A stretch of 64,000 bases of DNA from Pseudorasbora parva (taxonomy: Eukaryota; Chordata; Actinopteri; Cypriniformes; Gobionidae), in NCBI RefSeq assembly GCF_024679245.1, contig NC_090188.1:38991992-39055991 (forward strand), read 5' to 3'. Below the pieces are notes generated by a model. The model had not been told where the DNA came from, ran no database searches, and worked only from the letters and a program-made list of their open reading frames with translations. The position numbers were made by a program, and so were the translations under genes. Below, one piece after another: positions 1 through 11,008 of the stretch (the first letter of the stretch is position 1; every line of letters starts with the position of its first letter).

Positions 1-2495
1 TCAAATTGAGCGCACATGAACAAACACTACACTGTCATAATGGTGTTTTTTCATTTTTTTGCATGACCCTTTGCTCTGTCTATTTATGATTATTGGTTAT
101 GTTTTATGGACAGGCCAGTGAACTCGGATTCCTCAGAAGGGTTTCTTCTGAACCACCTGTGTTATTATGAGTATATTTTGTGGTAGCTGAGTTCAAGTAC
201 CATCATATTAACATCATATCACTTATGAAATATTTGTAAAAAATACAGTCACTAATATGCACTTATATACATGCTCTTTTAATACACTATCGAATTATTT
301 CTTATTATAATTTTCCTGGTCCTGAAAAGTCCTGATTCAAGTAAAAATAATTTGTTTAATTTTTTTATCATGAAGGATAGTAATGATGAAATATATATAC
401 ATATTTACTTTTAATTTCTAAATAATAAATTATCACTTGCATTATGTTGAAATAACTCACATTTCTTACTATTTTTAACATAATTTTGTTAACACTTTTC
501 TAAGAATTTTAAGAATTTAACTGAAATATTTTAGAGTGAAAGAGTATTTTTTCGTTTTTTTACTATAAAAAGCTTTAACTAAATCACCACATGTTAAATT
601 ATAGTGACAAAGCAGTCAAAAGATCAGAGGATGAAGAAGCAACATCAGAAACAGGGTCACAAGCGCCATTTTTATAGCATATTTCATCATGACAACAGTT
701 TCCTGAAGCTCCAACTTCAAACAAAAGAAAGATACAGCATGATGCTAATCCTTTTATGAGAATGGAATAAAAGTATTGACAGCATTCCTGTTCTCTGTGG
801 CAGTGAGAGAATGATGAAATATATAAATAAAGCCTTGATTACAGACCTAAATTCACTGCAAACATGTCCAAAATCCCTTTCAGTAGGAGCTTCCCAAGAG
901 GCAGCAACAGTAAATATTTTTACCATGCTGATTCAAAAGCCTAAAAATTCACATGTCAAAGGCAACAATTGACATTTTCCTTTCAACCAGAGTGACTGAA
1001 TCTGTCTTTCTTTGAAATAGTTCAAAATGACTGTTAGATGTATTGTAATTAATCTGACAAACTATACAAGATCCAAGACTTAAGCCTCAGTATTTTACCT
1101 CTGTTTTATTCTGAGAACCTTAAGAGACAGTTGTTTTAATTTGAGTTATGAAAATTTAACAAATGAGTTGATACCTTTAATATGAATTATGACCGTCACC
1201 ACATTCAAAGAGATAATAACTCCTGCTTATCATGAAAACATCCCTCAGGGCTTTTAGCTCAAAATTGGGCAGATTGTTGAAAACAACTGAATGGATGCTT
1301 AGAAGATGACAATAAACAACAGTTAGCATTCTGAAAATAAAATAACATGACATGATATTGAAAACATTTAATAAATCTCAGAGTTTTAGACTTGTCATCT
1401 CCAGATCTTAAATATAAAATTGGTCAGGCATCCGGATTTAGATGTATAGTGCATTTCTAGAACTTCAATTTTATTTTCATAAAGATATTTCATAAAAAGA
1501 CATTTCCAATAACTTTACAAAACTTTGACGTTATTTATATATTTTTTTACATTATGAGAAACATTATTTGTGACATCATAATAAACTGCCAAGTGTCAGT
1601 TTTCAAATAAGACCAACACAGACCAACACTTTCTCACACACACCTCGTCACATATTGGCGATTGGTCAGGATCCTTCGGCGTCACACAACACATGCCAGG
1701 GTACTTTACTGATTTCAACGAGAAACCTTTGGTGTCCTATTGATTGACATTGGGCATGGGAATGTTATCATAATGATGAAATTATAATGGGTTATGATTT
1801 TTCCACTATAACAGGGTGTGATTCAGCCAGCATCATTTTATGTACATTCATTTTATTTTTTATTTATTTACACTATGCAGACACACTTGAACATGTAACC
1901 CAACCCCATCCCTAAACCTGCTCATTTCTCTTATATGATATAAAACACGGGATATGACAGGCAGATATGACTGCAGACACAATTGATTCACAAAGTACAA
2001 ATATTCCGAGACCAAATGATTGATTTGTGTGAAGAAAATCCCCAAAAGCGATCATCGTCTCCATCGGCTGAAGATCGCCCACAAACGTTACGTCAGCTTT
2101 GATAGTGAAATTGCATTGGCTCTCGTGTGTCTCGTAAGAGTCGGGTGTATCTTTTGAATTAGATATGCCTGAGTGCGTTCACCGAGCGGCGGGATCATAG
2201 TTTCACTCTGTTCTTTACATAAACATATCAAATGACTTCAGAAGACATCAAATGCAACATGAGTTAATACTTGTATTAATACTTGCAATAAATACCTGCG
2301 ACTGTACTTTTATTTGTTTTATATTATTGAGAAGTGGGTAGGTTTAGCTAGAATTGGGGTTAGTTGCTCCAAAATATAAAAGTATAATCATGTCTTACAA
2401 AAGCATAGAATTAAATGCATCTTGATTTGATGCATTGGGCAAACAGAAACTGAAATCAATGGGGTACCCTGTGTGTCAAAAATGGACGTTGCACG
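1..2495. other. AT-rich noncoding DNA, no gene recognised
   Basis: No ORF here resembles a known protein and no convincing exon was found. The DNA is AT-rich with many short homopolymer runs. It lies upstream of the visible fam83b exons on the same strand, and the more 5' coding exons of that gene were not found anywhere in 1-9641. The stretch may therefore be fam83b intron, but this is inference. The part around 1610-2170 has the mixed texture of old dispersed repeats, without termini I can define. Confidence 0.5.
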
Positions 2496-2499
2496 TTAA

Positions 2500-3141
2500 A
2501 GGGATCCCCTGGTGTTGAGACTTGTATGGCTTAATATAACATAAATGATGTCTCTTACTGAATTATGTAGTAGAAAACCCATGAAAGATCTACGTTATTT
2601 AAAAAATCGATTTTATATTTGTACCATGGGCGGCGCCATTTTGTTTGCGTTCTAGTTTGATGACGTAGATTGGTTGAACTCCTCAATCAGCTGGCGTTAC
2701 CCGTAGCTATTTTTACCACAACGCAACTCGAAAATTGTTTCAGAGTTAAACAAAATCAATGAATTGCTTTGTAATTGTACTTAAAACACACTCAAACATA
2801 CATGTGCAAACAAACTCACCTACACAAACAGATCGGCGGCCGGGAAAACACACTGACAGACTGCGTTGTCTCAATCGAGATGTTGGGCTGCTCAGTCTCC
2901 ACGACAGGGGCTGAATCCGAAATCGACCCTATACCCTGAAATAGGGCATTATTTGAAGGGACGGCCATTTGTAGTGTTGTCCGACATCATAGTGGACATG
3001 TTCAAGTGCAGTCATTCAGTCTCACGTTGCACCGCAGTGTACAGCCGATTTACAACAGCTGTCCGACTTCACGCACCCAAACATGTGGACACAAACTCTC
3101 TCGCTCACACAGACTCACACACACCCCAACAGATCGGCGCG

Positions 3142-3212
<71 letters not shown>

Positions 3213-4149
3213 GAGGCGCGAACAGATCGGCGCGAACACACACGCACTGCGTGCGCGCATACATCACTATTCCCTGTGTTGATATCATAGATAGACTGTT
3301 GATATGCAGTAGATTAACTGTAATGCCTAATGTATCCAGCAGAGGGAAATATCAAGGTAGGATGATGGGATAAATTAACGTGAGGAAGAGAGGCAGGATG
3401 TTTTGGTGATGATGCATGGGATTGGTTTGTGCATTAAAGTTTGAGCACGCTAAGTGAAACCTCAATCTTTAAACTTTCACTTTTAAGACACAAATTACTT
3501 TCGCTACTTTTGTTCACTAATACAACTTGAAGGAGTGAATGAAGACGATCGAGTGCGTGAAGTCGGACAGCTGTTGTGTGTAAATCGGCTGTACACTCGT
3601 TATTGCGGAGAACGTGAGACTGAATGACTGCACTCGAACATGTCCCTATGGTGTCGGACAACACTACAAATGGCCGTCCCTTCAAATAATGCCCTATTTC
3701 AAGGTATAGGGGGTCGATTTCGGATTCAGCCCCTGTCGTGGAGACTGAGCAGCCCAACATCTCGATTGAGACCGCGCAGTCTGTCAGGTGTGTGTACCCG
3801 GCCGCCGATCTGTTTGTGACTTGTGTAGGTGAGTTTGTTTGCACATGTATGTTTGAGTGTGTTTTAAGTACAATTACAAAGCAATTCATTGGTTTTGTTT
3901 AACTCTGAAACAATTTTCGAGTTGCGTTGTGGTAAAAATAGCTACGGGTAACGCCAGCTGATTGAGGAGTTCAACCAATCTACGTCATCAACCTAGAACA
4001 CAAACAAAATGGCGCCGCCCATGGTCCAAATATAAAATCGATTTTTTAAAATAACGTAGATCTTTCATGGGTTTTCTACTACATAATTCAGTAAGAGACA
4101 TCATTTATGTCATATTAAGCCATACAAGTCTCAACACCAGGGGATCCCT
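2500..4149. mobile_element. TTAA-flanked foldback element with ~600 bp inverted arms
   Basis: The termini are perfect inverted repeats starting AGGGATCCCCTGGTGTTGAG, flanked by TTAA at 2496-2499 and 4150-4153. The two arms, about 2500-3080 and 3550-4149, are near-complementary throughout, with a roughly 470 bp centre that holds a CA microsatellite. TTAA target duplications are typical of the piggyBac and Kolobok superfamilies. The AGGG start resembles abundant TTAA elements of cyprinids, so a non-autonomous Kolobok-like element is my best guess. ORFs read through the arms (for example 2866-3282 and 3434-3889) are mirror images of each other and of the CA repeat, and are not genes. Confidence 0.88.
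3143..3209. repeat. (CA)n microsatellite
   Basis: An almost uninterrupted AC dinucleotide tract of about 67 bp, in the centre of the foldback element. Long His-Thr or Val-Cys ORFs over it are translation artefacts. Confidence 0.97.
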
Positions 4150-4153
4150 TTAA

Positions 4154-5602
4154 GAAGTGACGAGTGTGATGAGTTGCGGGACTGAGAACCTGTTGACCAT
4201 AGTTTATATATATACTTTATATTTGATTCCAGCGTGTGAGCAGATTTCTTAATTTATCTGCATTATATTCTTCTGGCTGATAGCTGAGGCTGATGTCAGT
4301 TTGAATATTTGACTGGCAGAACACATAACCAGAAAAACAAAACGTCAAGATCTATCTGCAAACCTGTCAGACTGTTGCTCGTCATTTCTACAGAGCTCTG
4401 CTCCCTCCCTCTCTTTTAGTTCTTTGTTCAATGCGCTAAAGGGAATGAAAGCTTTTGTAAGCATCAAAAATGAAATTATGAAACATTTTCTAAACGTGCA
4501 ATTTTTCTAAGCAAATCACTCGACTCTTGGTTCACATGCGCATGCTTGTAAAGTATGTGATAATGCTGGAAGTATTCACTGATGAAGAGGCTATGAGCTG
4601 GAAATGCCGTCCCTCCCAGTTCTCCACACAGGGTATTAACTATTATTATATGAAAAACAAGCAGCAATAATGATTTTTCTCACCACACCTCACCAAGCTG
4701 ACATTGTATGAAAATCTTTTAATTTTCGCTCAACAGCACAACAGCTACTGAAGCAGATCCTGATTTCTTTGCCTGATTTAACTTGTACATTTTGTACATT
4801 TCTCTCACTCGAGCAGAAGGCATTTCACCTCACTGTACACCCAAGAAACGTTCATTTTACAGATGCCCATTGTCGTCAGTGTTGTTTGTGTGTACAGAAG
4901 CAGTCAAACAGATGGGACGTGTAAACTTTAACAGCCTTGTCGTTTTAGCAGCATTGATAAGAACTAACCCTTGACTTCAGCAGACAGACTCACTGTTATT
5001 ATCTCTGTTTGCAGTGCAGTAATGAGGTTTGTTTGCCTTTGGTTTAGTTTGTGCTGAAGCAGACTACGTGTAAAGCCGGGTACACACTGTACGGTTTTGC
5101 TGTCTGTATGGAACTCCAAAGCTGACATAATACATGATCAAATACATAAATAAATATACAAAAGATTAAAAATTAATTAAATAAATACAAATAAAAATGT
5201 ACATTATTGTGCATAATGTACATAAAAATGTACAATATTCAAAAACTAAAAAATATATGTATAATTGTATTTTTTCCACATTTTTTTTATGCATGGTTGT
5301 ATTTATGTGTCTACATTTCTTTATTTCTACATTTCTTATTATCACATTTATTCATTTCTACAATTTATTTAATTTACACATATTTAATTTAAAATGTATT
5401 AATTTTTATATATATTTTTTAATGTATTTATTTTTTGCAATGATTTATTTCTACATTTATTTTTTATGTATATATTTCTACATTTATATATTTTCACAAA
5501 TATTTATTTAGACATTTAATACTTATATATAAATAAAATAATGAATTCAAAAATGAATTCAATAAAACATCAATTAAATGTACCACTTGATTCTGAAATA
5601 AC

Positions 5603-5606
<4 letters not shown>
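4154..5606. other. Noncoding DNA, degenerate T-rich repeats
   Basis: No gene seen. From about 5110 to 5560 the sequence is a low-complexity tract built from variants of TTTATTTCTACATTT, ending next to a TA microsatellite. The rest has no recognised feature. Confidence 0.5.

Positions 5607-5692
<86 letters not shown>
5607..5692. repeat. (TA)n microsatellite
   Basis: Perfect TA dinucleotide run of about 86 bp. Confidence 0.97.
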
Positions 5693-5695
<3 letters not shown>

Positions 5696-6621
5696 AAATT
5701 ACATGAAAACACAACATTTATTGTTCAATATATTTCACAATTACCTCTTCCACATGCACTATTGTTTTTAAAAATCTAATTTTTCATTATTAAATGTGCT
5801 GCATTTACGAATTACGCCTATTTGACGAAAAATGCATTTCCAAAGCATGATTTTCTACGATTTTTTTCATAATAATAGAGGACATTTTACAAATGTCAAT
5901 CACCTGGCAGTGGGCGGTGCTTGGCGCTGATTGGATAATCCTTTCAGATTGCTTACATTTGTCTGTCTAGGTCTGGTTAGTGGCAAGGGGAAATTGATTG
6001 GAAATGAATATGGTGGGAGGAATTGATCTAGTTAAAAACACACTGCTTTTATTTGCAGATGATGTAGAAGAGAATGGTTTGTTTGGTGATGATTTTGTTA
6101 TCTGGATTAGATGACATAAAATATCTGCTTGCGGCAATAAGTGCATCTTCAAGCTCCTGAATCAGGATCTAGAAATCAATGACTTCATACTGAACACTTT
6201 AGAAGCGATTGAACACAGAGCTCTTGCAGATGAGTATGCAAACACAAGATTATGAGATGAAGTATGTGGAAGAACATGTTTAGGCTGATAGCACTTTGAG
6301 GAGACCCATGACTGATCAAGAATATTCCAATATACAAATACATTTTCCTTCGACTCCTCGATCCTCGTTTTCTTTCCTTGCACCCTTCCCTGATATCAGG
6401 AAAAGAAGCAAGGAGGCACAAATGAGTTTTTTAAAAATTATTATTATTATTAAATGCCTGAAAGAAAAAAAGATTATTGTTATCATTGACATAACTATCT
6501 GCTTGTTAGGAACGCCGTTTCTGGGGCCAAGCCTCAACTCGTTTCACTTGAGAATGCCATCGACCGCCGTGAGTGCTATTTATTCATATTAAACATCAAA
6601 CATTTTAAAAAGTTAAACATT
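5693..6621. other. Noncoding DNA, no gene recognised
   Basis: Short ORFs on both strands (60-98 codons) between 5967 and 6592 match no family I recognise. The stretch 6150-6330 reads like decayed coding sequence on the + strand, with scattered stops, and could be an old transposon relic. I cannot name it. Confidence 0.35.
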
Positions 6622-6625
6622 TTAA

Positions 6626-7269
6626 CTCTTTCCCCGCCAGTGTGTTTAAAAACAAATATCGCCAGCCATCGCCAGGATTTTTGACCATTTTCACCAAAAT
6701 GTAATAGCCCATAGAATGTTTTATGGATATAAATCTCTAACCCTCTTCTTAAAAAACAAAAACAAACAAAAAACAACGTTTTATTCTAGCTTCTTGCATT
6801 CCTTTTTTATCAACACTTGAATATGGGTAAGTTTCATAAAAAAGCAACATTTTGAACAAAAAGCTGAGAAACATTTTTTTTGTGAAAGACTGATTCCAGA
6901 TCAGATTCAGAGAGAGGATCAAGATGGAGTAGATTGAGTCCATCAACACCCCTAATGCTTGCACAGTCCTGCAGCTCATCCTGGGTCCACATGTCATTCA
7001 CTAACTTTAGGCAGTTTTGATTCATTATGATGTTTAATGATGATGATCACATTATTTTTCATATGCAAATGATTACATACGATCACTTGTTTTACTGCGT
7101 CTTACTCGCATGTGTTTTGATCAGGAGATTCAGTACTCATTCAGGAGATGCGTAATAGCGCACCCCTAGCGTCAAACAGTGAAAACATGGAAACCTGGAA
7201 AATTATGTTTTTGGCCTGGAATCGTTTTCTCACAAATAACGGAAAATTCTGTGTTTGGCGGGGAAAGAG
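6626..7269. mobile_element. TTAA-flanked MITE with CTCTTTCCCCGCC termini
   Basis: The left end begins CTCTTTCCCCGCC and the right end is its exact complement GGCGGGGAAAGAG. Both are bordered by TTAA (6622-6625 and 7270-7273), the expected 4-bp target duplication of piggyBac/Kolobok-type transposons. The 644 bp between hold no intact transposase. Small minus-strand ORFs at 6749-7025 overlap in different frames and are not obviously related to a known protein. Best read as an internally deleted, non-autonomous element. Confidence 0.85.
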
Positions 7270-7273
7270 TTAA

Positions 7274-8185
7274 ATACTTACAGTATACACAACAGTCTCT
7301 GTGCCCACAGCATCACAGACATTAACATTTTAACAATTTATAAAAGATGAATTACTGTCTGGCCATCTGGAATTTTGGTATGGAGATAATTGTTATTACA
7401 CCACTTTTTTTTTTTCTTGCGGTATGAGACAAGAAAACTTGTGACGTCAGACTTAATAACTGAATATAACAATATGCCAGAGTCCAACAGTCTTTTAGTC
7501 CAGATGAATTGCCAAGTCCTTAAACACAGCCACAGCTCTCATAGTTTTCTCGTGTTTTACCTCAGACATGGCAATCGAGCTCATACCACATTTGGTTTCT
7601 GTTCATGTGTGCGAAGACATTTTAGAAATCCCAACCCATTGATGTTTTATGACCATGTCCAGGATAATTAATTATAATTGATAATTATTATAATAATACA
7701 CAATATACATACAGTTATGAAAATATTAAATGGCTTAAAACATAATATATAAACCTAATATATAGTTTTGGTCACAACTAAAGGTGTCACTGTGGCCTCA
7801 AAGCTCAAAACACTGAGCTTGATTGGTATGTCTGAGGTAAAACACATTAGCATACAAACAAAGAAATGTAGAAATAAATCATTTTTAATATAAATTAAAC
7901 TGCCATCAAGTTGTGTAATAATGCAACTGCCACTGAAGTCGATTATTGCAATCACTGACGGACCCTTTCTCAATACCAATATGGCATATTATTTATATAA
8001 AATTATATTTATTGAAGAGCAAAAAAAGCAGCTCATTAGTACAGTATTCAAGTTAAATATAGCCTAAATATAAAGTTATGAAACTTAACTTTGCCTTTGC
8101 CAAAATCAGTTTTCTCTGAAATTAGTAATATATTAATTTGACCAAACATTGCCTATTTACACCCCAAATTAATATCACCTCATGT
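7274..8185. other. Noncoding DNA, no gene recognised
   Basis: Only short ORFs without recognisable similarity (such as 7390-7671 +). AT-rich, with no terminal repeats or tandem structure noticed. Confidence 0.45.
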
Positions 8186-8189
8186 TTAA

Positions 8190-8900
8190 AGGGGTACTTC
8201 AGCGCTGGGAAGATGAACCTGTATTTAAACTGCGTCATCAATGTAGTAGAAATGTGAAATTATTTTTGAATTTGGTGCCTTTTAGACTGAGAAAAGACAG
8301 AAAATGTATTTTTGTCTCATGGGGATGAAAGACTACAATTCCCAGAATGCTTCGCTGCCCTGTGAGGCCACTCCCAAAGCCTGCTACTTGATTACTGTGA
8401 CTGAGTTGGAGAAGACACTTACAATTAAAAACTTAACGTGTCTGTTCAATATAATGAGTGAGTCACCGCGTGAGTATCACAGCACTGAGCACTAACTGCA
8501 GGAGTCAGATAAAGGAGCTCTCGTGATGAGAGCTGAAGTAATCGCGACTACACTACAGCATACATTCACAACGCGAGTTCAGTCTGCCGCGTTTCAGTTC
8601 ATGCCTTTGCAAGCTTGACTTTTAGAAATTAATTTGAGAAGTTAAAAGACTTACATTGCTCACCATAGCTCCGTTTAAATGAGTGCCTGTAGCTGCGAGC
8701 TGAGCTCTGAGTGTGATCTCCATCCCCCATGCGTGGGTTCAAAACATGCGGAAATGGCTCCCTCTGCTGGCTGTAGTCTTTAGCCTCTGGACAAACATTC
8801 CTCCTATGATGCAAATATCGTCAATTTGCATCATAGGAGGAATTTTTCCAGAAATAAAATGCATAAATGCATAAAATGCATAAAGCACAATCATTTAAAT
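8190..8900. repeat. Dispersed TTAA-family repeat, copy A
   Basis: The left end is TTAA (8186-8189) followed by AGGGGTACTTCAGCGCTGGG, resembling a common cyprinid TTAA-flanked element. The segment from about 8430 to 8800 recurs in diverged form, same orientation, at about 14700-15010. Shared blocks include GAGTCAGAT, GATGAGAGCTGAAGTAA (matched by ATGAAAGCTGAGGTAA) and CTGTAGTCTTTAGCCTCTG. The right terminus is not clear; the copy seems to end in or after a hairpin at 8797-8843. Confidence 0.65.
8797..8843. repeat. Perfect 20-bp hairpin with 7-nt loop
   Basis: ATTCCTCCTATGATGCAAAT is followed after ATCGTCA by its exact reverse complement. The stem lies near the right edge of repeat copy A; copy B near 15030 has diverged here. 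It may be an element terminus or a secondary insertion. Confidence 0.9.
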
Positions 8901-9641
8901 ATACTCCAGGGTTTCTACTGATACAAAGCCATATGCTAATCGCTGAAGTAACCCTTTGACCACTATCTATAAGAGCCAGAGGTAAATCCCGAAGGCATGT
9001 CCGAGATGAAGCTGTTCTCCGCTGATAGAAAGAAGCATCTAATCAAAATGTAAAACAGGCGCTATATGAATCACATATAAATAAGTCTATATAATTGCAT
9101 TCTCCCCTAAAAATCTCTTACAACTACAGCAGTAGTATTTGGTAAAAATATATGGTGGATTTGCTTTACCAGCATGACAGTTTTTCGTAAGATACAAAAG
9201 GTAAAGCGATTTGAGTGCTGATATTGGGGGAATATCACACAGCTGGAAAAGGCTCTCAGCCGATCAGATTCCAGAACCAGAAAGAACTGTTGTATAAAAT
9301 ACATTATTATATTCACAGATTCCTTGTTACATCTGAAATTGATTTGCGTTGTGCTTTAAGTGTTTCATAATATATTATAACTGAGAATGCATTTATTAAT
9401 GATACCATATGATGCATTATAAGGTGCATTATAAGGCATAATTAATGCATTAAAATACTTTTATAATGCATTACACATAAAGGCTTTAAATAAAGTGTTA
9501 CCATTTCCCCCCCAATGAAACAATGAATCATATTAATCAATTTAAGATGAAAAAAAAAGATGTTATTTCAGATTTAAGGACATTTACATTTGCTTATTTT
9601 CTTGCTAAAATGTATCTAAACTTTTTATTTCTTGAATGCAG
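8901..9641. other. Noncoding DNA upstream of a fam83b exon (intron)
   Basis: No coding similarity. The final bases, a pyrimidine-rich tract ending in AG at 9640-9641, form the splice acceptor for the fam83b exon that follows, so this is presumably intron. ORF 9107-9316 (-) has no recognisable similarity. Confidence 0.6.
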
Positions 9642-9766
9642 AACATGAGGATACGTATAGTAAAAGGCCAGGAATACTGTTGCAGATCTGGAGTAAAGTT
9701 CCATGGAGGAATGGAGCAGAAATTTCTTCTTATTGACTGCCAGAAAGTGTTTTTTGGATCATACAG
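9642..9766 (+). CDS. fam83b: fam83b, penultimate coding exon (DUF1669 segment)
   Basis: Starts after acceptor AG (9640-9641) and ends before donor GTGAGG (9767 on): 125 bp, phase 0 in, phase 2 out. It encodes 41 residues plus two bases of a Ser codon, beginning [12 protein letters not shown] and including [18 protein letters not shown], the pseudo-phospholipase-D core of the FAM83 DUF1669 domain. Joining to the next exon continues in frame through SFMWSYEKINLSM. FAM83 proteins have no demonstrated lipase activity; DUF1669 anchors casein kinase 1 isoforms, and human FAM83B has been linked to EGFR/RAS signalling. More 5' coding exons (N-terminus and first half of DUF1669) were not found in this window and are probably to the left. 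Confidence 0.92.
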
Positions 9767-9782
9767 GTGAGGTGGCATTATA

Positions 9783-9884
9783 TATTTTATTAATTAATTA
9801 ATTAATTAATTTATTAATTAATTAATTAATTTATTAATTTATTAATTTATTAATTTATTAATTAATTTATTAATTAAGCTAAAA
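9783..9884. repeat. (TTAAT)n-like simple repeat
   Basis: Tandem TTAATTAA/TTTATTAA units just downstream of the fam83b splice donor, inside the intron. Confidence 0.9.
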
Positions 9885-10073
9885 CAAACAAATACTTATA
9901 TGTTAAATAGCAGACAAAATTTAGATTTTATTGCATTACATTTAAAAAAAGAAAATCAAAACAAATTGCATATCGATATAGAAATGTTTTCAGATCAAAC
10001 GTTGCTTTTCTAGTTTTCTAGGTTCACACAGATGTCATTGAAGTATAACCACAGTCGTGGTTCATCACATTAA

Positions 10074-10690
10074 AGGGGTCCTATTATGCTTTTCCACTTT
10101 ATCAACTTTAGTTGGTGTGAAATGTTGCTAGCTGAGCATAAAAAAAAAGATATTCAATGTTACAGAGCGCAAAGTCCACTCCAAAGGGAAATATTATATT
10201 CAACACAATCTGTTGTCAGTGACATAAGTATTTGAAATTAACAATTTCGCTTTGCTAAGTGATGAACTGAGACTTGGATTCTGGATTAGATTCTTGTTGT
10301 TTCCGGAAGAAAGCACCCTTATAGTTAGTCAACCATATATTTTACTAAACATATATAATTCATGCATTTCCATGTCATTAGATTTCACAAACTTAATTTC
10401 TATCGACCAGCTCACTTAGCACATCGCAGAGAACGATCTACTCGGTAACCATCTGTTAATTACCCCTAGGTTCATTTTTCACTGGAGTTGTCCTTAAACT
10501 CCTGACTTATATCACAGACACACACACACAGGATTAAAGGCAGACACACAAGTAACATACAGGTTCTGTGTGTCAAAGAAGCTGTTGACGTACCTTTCTG
10601 TCACTACGCTACATCCATGCATTCTGCCAATCAGAATGACGTGCGTAGATGGAAGTGTTGTTATAGTTCCACTTCAAAAGGGAACCTAAT
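10074..10690. mobile_element. Fragment of a TTAA-type element in the fam83b intron
   Basis: TTAA (10070-10073) is followed by AGGGGTCCTATTATGC, the kind of left end carried by abundant cyprinid TTAA elements. No matching right end (a complement ending CCCCTTTAA) was seen before exon 11009, so the copy is probably truncated; the end coordinate is approximate. It sits in the 1242-bp intron between the two fam83b exons. Confidence 0.5.
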
Positions 10691-11008
10691 TGTTGAGATC
10701 ATAATTTTTGTTCTCTGAAATTGTGCATGTCGCTTTTTAAATTTGTTGCATGCTTTTAAAATTACCAAATACATTTGGACCATTTTTTTTTTGGTAAATC
10801 CAAATAGGATTTAGCTTTTTAACTCTTTTACGCTTAATTCAGCGCATGTCACTTGCTGGCAAAAAAAATAAAAATAAATTGTTGGCTTTCAAAGTGCATT
10901 TTTATTTACAATTATTTATACCCTGCCCAAGATAAACTGCATTCCAAAGTATTTGCATACTGAGAATGAATTTAATAGCCATATTTATCTTCCTTTCTCG
11001 TTTGGCAG

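Noticed and set aside
2866..3290. ORFs rich in His-Thr repeats
   Set aside because: They translate the CA microsatellite and the arm of a foldback element; no protein similarity.
5197..5511. 104-codon ORF rich in Phe/Tyr/Ile
   Set aside because: Low-complexity T-rich repeat sequence.
10953..11008. ATG at 10953 as the start of a 699-residue protein
   Set aside because: A splice acceptor ends at 11008 and the homology to FAM83B begins exactly there. The upstream exon 9642-9766 joins in frame, so these codons are intron.
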